Source: Chitinophaga japonensis
Lineage (GTDB): Bacteria > Bacteroidota > Bacteroidia > Chitinophagales > Chitinophagaceae
Assembly: GCF_007830125.1 (NCBI RefSeq)
Contig: NZ_VLLG01000002.1
Span: 878,985-942,984, forward strand
DNA: 64,000 nucleotides
Direction: 5' to 3'
A program made the position numbers and the translations under genes. Position 1 is the stretch's first letter. Every line of letters begins with the position of its first letter. The notes below the pieces were generated by a model, which saw only the letters and a program-made list of their open reading frames with translations, had not been told where the DNA came from and did no database searches. This document shows positions 34,591-45,978 of this stretch, in pieces.

Positions 34591-37500
34591 CTAGCTTTTT
34601 TTGTTAACTAATACATTAAATTTAAGGTCATTAACCTCTATTTCAGTACCATCCTGTAATTGCGGCACTAATTCCAAGCTGTCTGCCAAAATTTCCGTGC
34701 AAATATAGTCATTATAGTTAATTATCGCCGACCTGAGGGTATCTGCCGCTGCCACTTTTACCATAATCCTGTCCGTTAGCTCAAAACCGCTATCCTTCCG
34801 GATCTTTTGTATGCGGTTCACCAGTTCCCTGGCGTTTCCTTCGTCCTGCAACTGAGGTGTAATGGTAATATCCAGGGCTACGGTAAGCGAGCCTTTATTT
34901 GCTACGGTCCAACCCGGAATATCTTCGGAAATGATCTCTACATCTGAGAGCTGTATAGTTAGCTGCTCATTGTCTATCAGCAGGTTATGAGATCCTTCGC
35001 GCTCCAGTGCGGCTATATCTGCATCTGTGAAAGCGGATATGGCTGCGGCCACCGCCTTCATTTTTGCTCCCATCTTGCTACCCAGCGCCTTGTAGTTAGG
35101 CTTGATCTTTTTCTTGATAAAGCCTTCCGTTTCTGTAAGGTACTCAATACCTTTCACATTTACCTCACTTTTTATCAGGTGTTCCACTTTTTCTATCTGC
35201 CCGCGCATATGAGGATTCAGTACAGGTATCAATATTTTCTGCAGGGGCTGCCTTACCTTAATATTCACCTTCTTGCGGAGCGACAGTACCAGGGAAGAGA
35301 TATCCTGGGCCAGTTGCATCCTTTCCTCCAGCTCGCTGTCTATTGCGGCGGACACTGCTGCAGGGAAATCTGTATGGTGTACAGTGTCTACAGCCTGGCG
35401 GCGGCTTACCTGGTTCAGGTTGCCAAACAGCCAGTCCGCAAAAAAGGGCGATACCGGCGCCATCATCTGGGCAATCTTTTCCAGGCACTCATATAAGGTC
35501 TGGTAGGCGGATATCTTGTCCTGCTCATACTCCCCTTTCCAGAACCGGCGACGGCACAGGCGCACGTACCAGTTGCTCAGGTGCTCGTCTACAAACTCCT
35601 GTATGGCACGGCCGGCCTGGGTAGGCTCATAGTCGTCAAAATAAGCGGTCACGTCTTTTACCAGCGTATTGAGCAGGGAGATGATCCAGCGGTCTATTTC
35701 AGGCCGCTGCTCCAGCGGAATGTATGCCTCCTTGAAAGAGAAACTGTCCAGGTTGGCATACATGGCAAAGAAGTTATAGGTATTATAAAGGGTGGAGAAC
35801 AGTTTGCGCTGTACTTCCCGGATACCTTCTATATCAAACTTCATGCTGTCCCAGGGCGATGCATTGGTGACCAGGTACCAGCGGGTGGCGTCTGCCCCGA
35901 AGTTTGCAATGGTCTTGAAAGGGTCTACCACGTTGCCCAGGCGCTTGCTCATCTTGTTGCCGTTCTTGTCCAGCACCAGGCCGTTGGACACCACGGTCTT
36001 GTAAGCCACATTGTCAAACAGCATCACGGCGAGGGCATGCAGGGTATAGAACCAGCCACGGGTCTGGTCCACGCCTTCGCAGATAAAGTCTGCAGGGAAA
36101 TTCTTGTTGAAAACGTCCTGCAGCTCAAAGGGGTAGTGCCACTGCGCATAGGGCATGGCGCCGCTGTCAAACCACACGTCTATCAGGTCCGGCTCCCTGC
36201 GCATGGGCTGGCCGCTGTCGCTTACCAGTATAATATCGTCCACGTAAGGCTTGTGCAGGTCGGAAGTAAGATGTTCGATATATGAAGTAAGAGAAGTATG
36301 ATCCTGTGCTCCTTCCTTTCCGGCTTCATACTTCATATTTCCAGCTTCATATTTCATCACTCCTGCTTCAAAGGACTTTTGCAACTCCTTCCTTAATTCC
36401 GCAATAGAACCGATGCATTTCTCCTCACTTCCATCTTCCGTACGCCAAACCGGCAGCGGGGTGCCCCAGTAGCGGCTGCGGCTCAGGTTCCAGTCCACCA
36501 TATTCTCCAGCCAGTTGCCAAAGCGGCCGGTGCCGGTAGCAGCCGGCTTCCAGTTAATGGCTTGGTTCAGCGCCACCATACGGTCTTTCAGTGCGGTGGT
36601 GCGGATAAACCAGGCGTCCAGCGGATAGTACAGCACCGGTTTGTCCGTACGCCAGCAGTGGGGATAGGTGTGCTCGTATTTCTCTACCTTAAAGGCGCGG
36701 TTCTCTTTTTTCAGCTTCACGGCAATGTCCACGTCCACATCCTTATAGCCGGGATCATCCTTATAGTTCTTTACATAGCGGCCGGCAAATTCACCTACAT
36801 TATCCAGGAACTTGCCTTGCCGGTCTACCAGGGTCAGTATGCCGATACCATATTTTTTACCTACGCGGTTATCGTCCGCACCAAAGGCCGGCGCCGTGTG
36901 TACAATACCGGTACCGTCTTCCGTCGTTACAAAGTCGCCTATCAGCACGCGGAAGGGGTCGCCTTCCTCCGGCCGGGCGTAGGGCAGCAATTGCTCATAG
37001 CGGATATGTTCCAGTTGGCTGCCCCTGCAAACGGCCAGTACCTGCCAGGGAATGATCTTGTCTCCTTCCTTATAGGCGTCAAAATCGCCGTCCTCCCCTT
37101 CTTTTTTGAAATGGCGCTCTACCAGGTCTTTGGCCAGTATCACGCAAATGGGCAGATGGGTGTAGGGGTTGAAAGTACGCACCAGCGCATATTCAATATT
37201 GGCGCCTACAGTAAGGCCCAGGTTGGAAGGGAGGGTCCAGGGGGTGGTGGTCCAGGCCAGGAAAAACACCTGGTCGGTACCGGCGGCTTCAAACAGGAAC
37301 CTGGAGCGGTCGGATTCCAGGGCCCTGAACATGGCCACTATGGTAGTATCTTTTACATCTTTATAAGTTCCGGGCTGGTTCAGCTCATGGGAGCTGAGCC
37401 CTGTGCCGGCTGCGGGGGAATAGGGCTGTATGCTCACGCTCTTGTACAGCAGGCCCTTCTTGTATAATTGCTGCAGGCCCCACCAAAGGCTCTCAATATA

Positions 37501-37968
37501 TTCATTCTGGAAGGTGATATAAGGATCCTGCAGGTCCACCCAGTAGCCCATCTGGCGGGTAAGGTCGTCCCATTTGTCCTTATACTTCAGTACCTCGCGG
37601 CGGCAGGTCTCATTATATTCTGCGATGGATATTTTCTTCCCGATGTCCTCCTTGGTAATGCCCAGGCTTTTTTCCACCCCCAACTCTACCGGCAGGCCAT
37701 GGGTATCCCAGCCGCCCTTGCGTTTTACCTGGTACCCGCGCATTGTTTTATAACGGCACACCAGGTCCTTCAGGGTACGGGAAATAACATGGTGAATACC
37801 AGGCAAACCGTTGGCGCTGGGGGGGCCTTCATAGAACACAAAAGGAGCGGCGCCTTCACGCAACTCCACACTTTTCTCAAATGCCTTGCGGGCCTCCCAT
37901 TGTTGCAATATATCTTTCCCGATCTCTGGTAAATTCAGTTGATTATATTCCTGATATTGACTGGCCAT
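34591..37968 (-). CDS. ileS: Isoleucyl-tRNA synthetase
   Basis: 1125 residues, class I synthetase. HIGH-type motif GLPGIHHVISRTLKDL near residue 55, the editing domain in between, WFDSGAMPYAQWHYPF, KMSKRLGNVVDPF as the KMSKS loop, and the long C-terminal tail without a zinc finger typical of this type. Around residues 528-560, in the segment before the DLHKPYVDDI motif, the usual sequence is replaced by the repetitive MKYEAGNMKYEAG. Its DNA is a word-type inverted repeat. The gene is otherwise intact and the frame is kept. Cotranscribed with the DksA-like gene. Confidence 0.95.
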   Translation of the reverse strand: MASQYQEYNQLNLPEIGKDILQQWEARKAFEKSVELREGAAPFVFYEGPPSANGLPGIHHVISRTLKDLVCRYKTMRGYQVKRKGGWDTHGLPVELGVEKSLGITKEDIGKKISIAEYNETCRREVLKYKDKWDDLTRQMGYWVDLQDPYITFQNEYIESLWWGLQQLYKKGLLYKSVSIQPYSPAAGTGLSSHELNQPGTYKDVKDTTIVAMFRALESDRSRFLFEAAGTDQVFFLAWTTTPWTLPSNLGLTVGANIEYALVRTFNPYTHLPICVILAKDLVERHFKKEGEDGDFDAYKEGDKIIPWQVLAVCRGSQLEHIRYEQLLPYARPEEGDPFRVLIGDFVTTEDGTGIVHTAPAFGADDNRVGKKYGIGILTLVDRQGKFLDNVGEFAGRYVKNYKDDPGYKDVDVDIAVKLKKENRAFKVEKYEHTYPHCWRTDKPVLYYPLDAWFIRTTALKDRMVALNQAINWKPAATGTGRFGNWLENMVDWNLSRSRYWGTPLPVWRTEDGSEEKCIGSIAELRKELQKSFEAGVMKYEAGNMKYEAGKEGAQDHTSLTSYIEHLTSDLHKPYVDDIILVSDSGQPMRREPDLIDVWFDSGAMPYAQWHYPFELQDVFNKNFPADFICEGVDQTRGWFYTLHALAVMLFDNVAYKTVVSNGLVLDKNGNKMSKRLGNVVDPFKTIANFGADATRWYLVTNASPWDSMKFDIEGIREVQRKLFSTLYNTYNFFAMYANLDSFSFKEAYIPLEQRPEIDRWIISLLNTLVKDVTAYFDDYEPTQAGRAIQEFVDEHLSNWYVRLCRRRFWKGEYEQDKISAYQTLYECLEKIAQMMAPVSPFFADWLFGNLNQVSRRQAVDTVHHTDFPAAVSAAIDSELEERMQLAQDISSLVLSLRKKVNIKVRQPLQKILIPVLNPHMRGQIEKVEHLIKSEVNVKGIEYLTETEGFIKKKIKPNYKALGSKMGAKMKAVAAAISAFTDADIAALEREGSHNLLIDNEQLTIQLSDVEIISEDIPGWTVANKGSLTVALDITITPQLQDEGNARELVNRIQKIRKDSGFELTDRIMVKVAAADTLRSAIINYNDYICTEILADSLELVPQLQDGTEIEVNDLKFNVLVNKKS
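36262..36372. repeat. Word-type inverted repeat inside ileS
   Basis: The plus strand has ATATGAAGTA and GAAGTATGA on the left, and TTCATACTTCATATTTCC and GCTTCATATTTCATC on the right. These are reverse-complement words forming an imperfect stem. It is translated in frame. The same architecture is otherwise intergenic in this window. Confidence 0.5.
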
Positions 37969-38140
37969 AAAACAATTTCCGCCTTTTGGCGTTAATAAGG
38001 GACGAATATTAATTTAAAATTGTGCAAAGTTACGAAAATAGGCTGGCACCGTTGTAGTTTGCTTTCAAATTATTTAGGGTAAAAAGTATTGATCCCTGTG
38101 TTTTTTTTAATTTTTTTGCTATTTTTACGCTCGGTATCAA

Positions 38141-38148
38141 TATCTTTG
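38141..38148 (+). promoter_or_regulatory. Possible promoter of PepSY-like gene
   Basis: TATCTTTG fits the TAnnTTTG -7 box. A TTTG at 38115-38118 could be the -33 box, although the spacing is slightly long. The box is 94 bases before the start codon. Confidence 0.4.
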
Positions 38149-38242
38149 ATTTTTTTGGCACTGTTTTAGCTTTAGCCTGGAAGAAAAACCTGAAGTATTG
38201 AAAACTTAACCCAACGGAGAAAACGGAGAAACCATATCTGAT

Positions 38243-38707
38243 ATGAAAAAGTTGATGTTATTTTTTTGCGCTGCATTGTTCACTTCCGGCATAACTTTTG
38301 CACAACACAAATCTGTTAAAAAAAGCAAGCATACTGCTGCAAAAACGATCGCTGCGCCGGTGCCTGTAAAAAATGCATTCGCCCAGCACTTTGCAGATGT
38401 AGCAGATGCTAAATGGAGTAAGCGCGGTGCTGACAACTGGGTGGCCATTTTTGCAAAGGATGATGTGAAGACCACCGTAGAATATACGGCCGACGGCAAC
38501 TGGGTAGCCACCCGCAGCGAATATACCGCTGAAAAGCTACCGGAAACAGTAGCCAGCACATTAAAAACAAAGTATCCGGGCGCCACCGTGAAAGATGGAT
38601 GGAAGATAGAGAGAGCTGATGTGGCCGCTTATTATAAAGTAAATATTCAGGATAATGGTACAGACAAGGCGGTGTTGGTAAATGAGGCCGGTACCATTAC
38701 AGAATAG
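38243..38707 (+). CDS. PepSY-like periplasmic protein
   Basis: 154 residues with a signal peptide (MKKLMLFFCAALFTSGITFA) and a short basic linker. The mature part has two similar repeats, VKNAFAQHFADVADAKWSK with WVAIF, then LPETVASTLKTKYPGATV with AYYKVNI. This is the PepSY-like (PF11396) pattern common in Bacteroidota. Function unknown. It has its own promoter box and terminator, so it is monocistronic. Confidence 0.75.
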   Translation: MKKLMLFFCAALFTSGITFAQHKSVKKSKHTAAKTIAAPVPVKNAFAQHFADVADAKWSKRGADNWVAIFAKDDVKTTVEYTADGNWVATRSEYTAEKLPETVASTLKTKYPGATVKDGWKIERADVAAYYKVNIQDNGTDKAVLVNEAGTITE

Positions 38708-38755
38708 TTACACATTCAAATTCGTATTTCATAGGTATAGGGATAAATAGGACAG

Positions 38756-38789
38756 ACCCTGCTCTTTTGGGCGGGGTTTTTTCTTTTTA
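38756..38789 (+). terminator. Terminator of PepSY-like gene
   Basis: A 9-base stem (ACCCTGCTC with GGGCGGGGT, two G-U pairs), loop TTTT, then a long T-rich run. Confidence 0.7.
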
Positions 38790-38820
38790 GTGAAAGGTGA
38801 AAGCATGTAGCTTATTTAAA

Positions 38821-38854
38821 CAAAAAGCCATCACCCGCGGGCGATGGCTTTTTG
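38821..38854. terminator. Bidirectional hairpin terminator
   Basis: Stem AAAAAGCCATC with GATGGCTTTTT around an inner CCCGCGGG. It could end transcripts from either side. Confidence 0.65.
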
Positions 38855-39146
38855 TTTGAGGCGGAAAACTTACCGGCAACGTGCACATGAAGTTTCAATG
38901 GTGTTTGAAGAATGTAGTGCAATGATATATTTTATGGCTTTACTCACTTATTGCCTGGTAAGCTTCCCTCCTCTGGTCAAATCTGATAAGGAAGCTTATA
39001 AAATCGGGATAGATATCTGCCGATCGTGATACAAAGGAACAGCAAATATTTTTTCGGGGCTTACGCAATCGGGAAAAGAAATGATCGAAAAGGGAAAATT
39101 GAAAAAGGAGTGTGTTAACCGGCTGATGTGCAGATGATTAAAGGCC

Positions 39147-40049
39147 TTACCGGAGCAGCAGCTCACAGGGTTTTAAGCCGGTGTGCTTCTTGAAAGCAGT
39201 AGAGAAATGGGAGATGCAGGAGTACCCCATCAGGATGGCCACATCTGATACAGACATGCCTTTTTCATACAACAGGCTCTTGGCCTTTTCCATACGCTCC
39301 TTCTGGAAGTAATCGTAAATAGTGGTGCCGTACATGGCCTTGAAGCCTTTTTTCAGATAACACTCATTCATGGCTACCCGGCGGGCCAGGTCGCGGATGG
39401 TAATGGGGGAATCCAGTTGCTCCAGCAGGATGCTCCGGGCCTTTTCTATCTTTTCCCGGTCTTCCATATGGGTCAGGAAGCGGCAGCCATAGCGTTCGTC
39501 CGTATCGTTCTGCATGAACTGGTCTGAGCTGAACAGCAATAATTCCAGCGCCTTGCTTTGCAGGAAAATGTGTTTCAGCACCCCTTCATAATTGTGATGC
39601 ACCATCTGCTCCAGCACCGTTTTGGATTTGGTGCAGGGTTGTATCGTCTTCACAAAGGGCTTACGGGATTGCAGCTCAAACAGCGCGGTGCTGTTGGTTG
39701 CGCCCTTTTGCAGGGACTGTATAAAGGCCGGCTGAAAGCGCACGGTGATCAGGTCTACGGAAGAAACCTTGTCAGAGCAGTTCCCGGCTGTATGCCCCTT
39801 GGCGCACAGGCGGTCCGTACAGGAAGGGTTCTGACAGTATTTGTTGCCCGCTACGCAGTAACGCAGCTCTATGGCGGCGGACTTGCCTCTTTTGGCAGGC
39901 TGGTACACTACCATAGCCACATCCTCCACCGGCAGCGGCCGCTCATACGTGAAGCGCTGCAGGGTAAAATCCAGGCAGTCAGGCACATTAACAACATCAT
40001 CCTCAGCCAGTTGTAGCTGATCGCTCATTGCCGGTTGCGGAATGGCCAT
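39147..40049 (-). CDS. AraC-type regulator with an N-terminal cysteine cluster
   Basis: About 300 residues from the ATG of MAIPQPAMSDQ; an alternative ATG is 7 codons further in, and the open frame extends to a TTG at 40076. The C-terminus has two AraC helix-turn-helix motifs (TIRDLARRVAMNECYLKKGF and MSVSDVAILMGYSCISHFST). The N-terminal half has no cupin motif I recognise but has C72-x4-C77-x4-C82-x8-C91 within NKYCQNPSCTDRLCAKGH. That spacing could bind a metal or cluster. It may sense metal or redox state; this is inference. No target is adjacent. Confidence 0.8.
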   Translation of the reverse strand: MAIPQPAMSDQLQLAEDDVVNVPDCLDFTLQRFTYERPLPVEDVAMVVYQPAKRGKSAAIELRYCVAGNKYCQNPSCTDRLCAKGHTAGNCSDKVSSVDLITVRFQPAFIQSLQKGATNSTALFELQSRKPFVKTIQPCTKSKTVLEQMVHHNYEGVLKHIFLQSKALELLLFSSDQFMQNDTDERYGCRFLTHMEDREKIEKARSILLEQLDSPITIRDLARRVAMNECYLKKGFKAMYGTTIYDYFQKERMEKAKSLLYEKGMSVSDVAILMGYSCISHFSTAFKKHTGLKPCELLLR

Positions 40050-40251
40050 TGTTAATATATCCTGTAGCTCCTTCAAAAACTGTAATTAAAAACCTCTCAA
40101 AATTAGGCATTCACTTTTATTTAACAAACAGCTCATCTCCCCGGCGCCGGAACTATGACACTGAGGTGATAGTTGTAGAAAAAAATCTACAGCTCATCCA
40201 CAACCTGTTCTTCCTCATTATTAAGTAATTTGGTATGGATTTCGTTATAAT

Positions 40252-41937
40252 ATGTTTATGCAGCAACCGTCTAACCTGAAGAAATATATCAAACGTACAT
40301 TGATTATCATAGGTATGCTGGCGCTGATCATGGCCGGTGTAGCCCTGTACCTGAGCCAGCGCTGGAGCAACACTTTGCGGAGCCAGTTAAAGGAGTATGT
40401 AACGGAAATGTCCGACAGCCTCTACACGCTGCGTTACGACGGGGTGCACCTGAACATACTCAGCGGCAGCCTTACCCTGGACAGTGTAAGCCTGGTGCGG
40501 GACACCGCCGTGTACCAGCGCCTGCAGGCCACCCGGAAGGCACCTACCCTCCTGTACGCCTTCAGTGCAGACCGGGTGGCCCTGCGGTACTTCAAGGTGT
40601 GGCGCTATTTTTTCCGGAAAGAGGTGAGCGCCGGTACGCTGGTGCTGCAAAACCCCAGCATTGTGCTGGAACAAAATACCCGGAATGTGGACACCTCCAA
40701 ACACCGCTCTGCCTACGAGCACCTTTCTTCCCGTATCAGGTCGCTGCACATCGGCACCCTGCTGCTGGACAGCTCCAACCTGAAATACACCTATATAAAA
40801 AAGGACAGCGGGCTGGTGGTGCGGCAACTGCACAACCTGAGCATACACGTAAAAGACCTGCTGATAGATTCCGTGGCCATGGAAGATCCCTCCCGCTTCC
40901 TGTATGCGCGCAATTACCAGTTGTACCTCCGGGACTACCGTTACCGCACCCCGGACAGCCTGTACTGGATGATCGTGCGCGATGTGAGCTACGATGCTGC
41001 GGAACGGTCCCTGCGTGTAGGGCAGTTCAGCGCGGAACCCCGCTACAGCCCGGCCGACTTCGATAAAAAGGTAAAGGTGCAGCGCGACCGTTTTGATGTG
41101 GAGCTGAACACCATTGTGGTGAACGAGCTGCAGCCGGACTCGCTGCTGCAAAAACAGCAGATCCGGGCCCGGAAAGTGGACATCGGGAGCGGTACCTTTA
41201 ATATCTACCATAACCGCAGCCTGCCCATGTCCGGCGAGGTAAAAACAGGGCAATACCCCCACCAGTTGTTGCAAAAGCTGGCCCTGCCCGTTATGGTGGA
41301 CTCCCTGATAGGCAACCGCGTGGATATATCGTACACGGAGATCAATCCCAAATCGCAGGAAGCTGGCACCCTGCATTTTAAACAGGTGCACGGCGTGTTC
41401 CGGAACATAACGAATATGAAGGCCATGATCGCCAAAAACAGCCATTGCATAGCAGATATGGATGGCGTATTTATGAAAAGCGGCAAGCTGCAGGCACGGT
41501 TCGATTTTTTCCTGGACCATCCGCGCGGGGGCTTTGCCGTGTCCGGCCAACTGAAAGATATGGACGGGCGGGAGCTGACGCCCATTACCCGCCCCCTGGG
41601 CCTGGTAGATATCCGGTCCGCCAATATAAAAGAGGTATCCTTTCATATGCAGGGCGATGAAAAGGATGCTTCCGGCGAGGTGAAAATGATATACGACAAT
41701 TTACGTATCAGCATCCTCAAAAAAGACAACGACAGCAGGGAGATCAAGCGGAAAGGGTTGTTGAGCCTGTTTGCCAATGCCATTGCCATTAATAACAGCA
41801 ATCCCCGCGATGGCAAGCTGCACGTGGCGCACCCGCATTTTACCCGCGATCCGCGCAAGTCATTCTTCAACCTGGTATGGAAAACCCTGTTCACCGGTGT
41901 GAAAGAAATTGCGATTTCAGGAGGTTTTCCAATTTAA
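40252..41937 (+). CDS. AsmA-like membrane-anchored hypothetical protein
   Basis: 561 residues. One N-terminal membrane helix (about 14-33) anchors a large beta-rich periplasmic part. Words such as LRYDGVHLNILSGSLTLDSV near the start and QLKDMDGRELTPITRPLGLV near the end follow the AsmA/DUF748 style seen in lipid-transfer proteins. I cannot assign a precise family. ATGs at 40252 and 40258 are equally possible. It lies upstream of gyrB, with a separate promoter between. Confidence 0.55.
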   Translation: MFMQQPSNLKKYIKRTLIIIGMLALIMAGVALYLSQRWSNTLRSQLKEYVTEMSDSLYTLRYDGVHLNILSGSLTLDSVSLVRDTAVYQRLQATRKAPTLLYAFSADRVALRYFKVWRYFFRKEVSAGTLVLQNPSIVLEQNTRNVDTSKHRSAYEHLSSRIRSLHIGTLLLDSSNLKYTYIKKDSGLVVRQLHNLSIHVKDLLIDSVAMEDPSRFLYARNYQLYLRDYRYRTPDSLYWMIVRDVSYDAAERSLRVGQFSAEPRYSPADFDKKVKVQRDRFDVELNTIVVNELQPDSLLQKQQIRARKVDIGSGTFNIYHNRSLPMSGEVKTGQYPHQLLQKLALPVMVDSLIGNRVDISYTEINPKSQEAGTLHFKQVHGVFRNITNMKAMIAKNSHCIADMDGVFMKSGKLQARFDFFLDHPRGGFAVSGQLKDMDGRELTPITRPLGLVDIRSANIKEVSFHMQGDEKDASGEVKMIYDNLRISILKKDNDSREIKRKGLLSLFANAIAINNSNPRDGKLHVAHPHFTRDPRKSFFNLVWKTLFTGVKEIAISGGFPI

Positions 41938-42010
41938 AATGTGCAAAATATCCCCTGTCCATCCCCCTGAAAAACAGCCGGTTTTTTATGGAATTGAGGC
42001 CCATTTTCCG

Positions 42011-42018
42011 TATATTTG
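42011..42018 (+). promoter_or_regulatory. Possible -7 promoter box for gyrB
   Basis: TATATTTG is an exact TAnnTTTG match 45 bases before the gyrB start. A -33 TTG at the usual spacing is not clear. Confidence 0.45.
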
Positions 42019-42039
42019 CACAATTCACGAGACATTTAA

Positions 42040-44043
<2,004 letters not shown>

Positions 44044-44046
<3 letters not shown>

Positions 44047-44172
44047 TAAAAAATTCCAAAATAGAAATCCCAAATCCCAAAATGTGGGCAGGCCACCAAT
44101 AACATTATGTTGTTTCGGATAGTTAGGCCACTGTCGCCGGTTTGAAATTTGGAATTTGGATTTTGGGATTTC
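44044..44172. repeat. Word-type inverted repeat after gyrB
   Basis: Left words ATTCCAAAATAGAAATCCC and AAATCCCAAAAT, right words GAAATTTGGAATTTGG and ATTTTGGGATTTC. The arms use the same vocabulary as 61.9 kb but pair imperfectly. It begins right at the gyrB stop codon. Confidence 0.55.
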
Positions 44173-44220
44173 ACATAAAAAAACAACCCCGGGAAATTCC
44201 CGGGGTTGTTTTTTTATGTG
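44172..44220. terminator. Strong bidirectional terminator
   Basis: A perfect 24-base stem (44172-44195 with 44197-44220) including CAACCCCGGGAA, with A7 and T7 tracts in the arms. Confidence 0.8.
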
Positions 44221-44359
44221 ACTTGCTGATTATCAAAAAAGTATAGAAAAAACCGTTATTTTATTAAAAAAACTTATAGGTTTTTTATATAATCTATCAG
44301 AAATCTTCCTATCTTGCAGCCGTATTTATACCTATACCAACTGAGATAAACCTATACCT

Positions 44360-44818
44360 ATGAAATTAATCCGTGGTGCAGCCATGTTAATGGTTGCTAC
44401 AATGATCTTCAGTGCATGTGACAAGGATGATGCTCAACCGGATACACAGTTCTCCTTCACTTTTAATGGTAAGGAATATGTTTCCCACGCTACCACTGCC
44501 TTCTTAACAGATACCGTAGTGGCAGGCCAGCGGGTACTGGTAGTGGACGGGCTTACCAATAATTTCCAGGAGCACATGCAACTGATGATCATTTCACCGG
44601 ATTCCACGCTCACCATGGGTACTTACAGCGGTTCTACCATGTCGCTGATGCCTGTACAGGACTCGCTCAGCGCCGGTTATCTCGGCACTAATATGACAGT
44701 AGAAATTACCAGCATCAATAGTACACGTGCCGAAGGTACTTTCAGCGGCACATTAACAGAAAGTGGTGAAAACGAAAAGCCATTAACGGACGGGACTTTT
44801 AAAGTCAACATTAACTAG
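44360..44818 (+). CDS. Hypothetical lipoprotein
   Basis: 152 residues. Lipoprotein signal with lipobox FSAC (cysteine 20), then a short Asp-rich linker and a beta-rich domain (FSFTFNGKEYVSHATTAF, TEGTFSGTL-like end). The layout, starting with a net of strands around FNGK.Y and ending with RAEGTFSGTL, is common among small Bacteroidota secreted proteins of unknown role. Monocistronic with its own terminator. Confidence 0.65.
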   Translation: MKLIRGAAMLMVATMIFSACDKDDAQPDTQFSFTFNGKEYVSHATTAFLTDTVVAGQRVLVVDGLTNNFQEHMQLMIISPDSTLTMGTYSGSTMSLMPVQDSLSAGYLGTNMTVEITSINSTRAEGTFSGTLTESGENEKPLTDGTFKVNIN

Positions 44819-44855
44819 ATCATCGTTTTTTTTTGAAATCTTTTTCCATCGGCAT

Positions 44856-44886
44856 GCCCCGCTTTTCCAGGCGGGGCTTTTTTTTG
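44856..44886 (+). terminator. Terminator of lipoprotein gene
   Basis: Stem GCCCCGC with GCGGGGC followed by eight or more Ts, 38 bases after the stop. Confidence 0.75.
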
Positions 44887-44908
44887 AGCTAATGGCTAAT
44901 GGCTGATC

Positions 44909-45100
44909 TTATTTCACCGGTACCGCCTGCGGCCACCTGCGGCCTCTCTTATTAAAGAGGTTATGCTGTCCCTGTGCATCGTGCCGCTTTTTCCACATCC
45001 ATCCCAATATACCGGCCCCGATGGCTAAACCTACGCTGATGCCCGTTAAAACGGCGCCGGATTGTACGGCATGCTTCCCTATTTTCATGTGACTACGCAT
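44909..45100 (-). CDS. Small single-helix membrane protein
   Basis: 63 residues from ATGCGTAGT (MRSHMKIGKHA), or 59 from the next ATG. One hydrophobic helix (SGAVLTGISVGLAIGAGILG) is followed by a basic tail with WMWKKRHD. No family recognised. The frame extends upstream to 45160, but that part crosses a terminator hairpin and is rejected. The start context ATGCGTAGTCACATGAAA slightly resembles the leader elements. Confidence 0.45.
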   Translation of the reverse strand: MRSHMKIGKHAVQSGAVLTGISVGLAIGAGILGWMWKKRHDAQGQHNLFNKRGRRWPQAVPVK

Positions 45101-45125
45101 AACATATGGTTTTAACCATATATGA

Positions 45126-45162
45126 CAAAAGGTGTGCCACATCTTTGAGGGGTGGCACACCT
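45126..45162 (-). terminator. Terminator of SIMPL gene
   Basis: A perfect 11-base stem (AGGTGTGCCAC with GTGGCACACCT), followed on the minus strand by TTTTG. It directly follows the SIMPL gene. Confidence 0.65.
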
Positions 45163-45168
45163 GGATAG

Positions 45169-45882
45169 TTATTTAATGCCAAACACGGCCCTTATTTCCG
45201 CTCTCACCTTAATGGTCTTGAAATCAATATCGGAAGCGGCAGGCGCAGCGGATGCCGCTTTCATTTCCAGCATGTTGGCCACATAGGGGCGCACATCGGT
45301 ATAATGGTCGGTATTGATCTCCTGCACTTCCAGCACACCGGCTATTTGTTCGTCAATAGCGCCCAGCAGGTAAGCCGCTTTGGCCTTGGCGGCCTGCAAA
45401 GCCTTTATTTTCGCCTCTTTGCGGTATTCCTCCATTTTGCTGTGAGTATAGGAAGCAATGTTCACGCTTTCAATCCCTTCTTCATCTACAGCGGCCAGTA
45501 TAATGTTGGTCTTATCCAGCTTGTTCAGCTTCAGCCGGTATTTCTTGCGCGCCAGGAAATCGGGGTCGTTCTTCTTTTTGCGCCACCACCAGTCATAGTT
45601 GGTGCCGTATACATTCTCAATGGTCAGGCTTTCCCTGGGGATACCGGCATCGGCTACCGCCTGCTGCAATTGCTTTTCCAGCGTGCTGATATCCACTTTG
45701 GTAGTTTTGTTCTTATAGTATTCTTTTAAGGCAATGTCCAGGTAGATCTCGTCCGGTGTGATCTCTATTTCAGCAGAGCCGTTCACTTCTATTTTCTTCA
45801 CGGGCGGTTTGCTGTCCGTTTGCTGGGCCCAGGCGCTGCATGCTAAGAATAATCCTGCTAATAATAATGTTGCTTTTTTCAT
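45169..45882 (-). CDS. SIMPL domain (DUF541) periplasmic protein
   Basis: 237 residues with a signal peptide (MKKATLLLAGLFLACSAWA). SIMPL domain pattern: IEVNGSAEIEITPDEIYLDI, the YKNKTTKVDISTLEKQLQQA helix and AKIKALQAAKAKAAYLLGAI. Family members form oligomeric periplasmic proteins; one is BP26 of Brucella. Function here unknown, possibly stress-related. Monocistronic. Confidence 0.85.
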   Translation of the reverse strand: MKKATLLLAGLFLACSAWAQQTDSKPPVKKIEVNGSAEIEITPDEIYLDIALKEYYKNKTTKVDISTLEKQLQQAVADAGIPRESLTIENVYGTNYDWWWRKKKNDPDFLARKKYRLKLNKLDKTNIILAAVDEEGIESVNIASYTHSKMEEYRKEAKIKALQAAKAKAAYLLGAIDEQIAGVLEVQEINTDHYTDVRPYVANMLEMKAASAAPAASDIDFKTIKVRAEIRAVFGIK

Positions 45883-45978
45883 CGCTGTATTGTTTTAGTT
45901 TTTTTACTTGGTGTATTTTCAGCTATCGCTGTTTTCAGAAGCATGATGCAGTTTCTCTACAGTATTCCATAAAAGGCA

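Larger units (their letters stand above)
38708..39146. other. Intergenic region with two terminators
   Basis: 439 bases between the PepSY-like gene and the convergent AraC gene. Two hairpins are present in the first 150 bases. A 61-codon open frame at 38844-39029 overlaps one of them and shows no family. I see no gene. Confidence 0.5.

Noticed and set aside
38844..39029. 61-codon frame after the PepSY-like gene
   Set aside because: It begins inside a terminator hairpin and shows no coding pattern.
45086..45106. Sixth leader element at the small membrane protein
   Set aside because: Only ATGCGTAGTCACATGAAA resembles the element; the ATGAAACC part and mini-frame are missing, so chance is likely.
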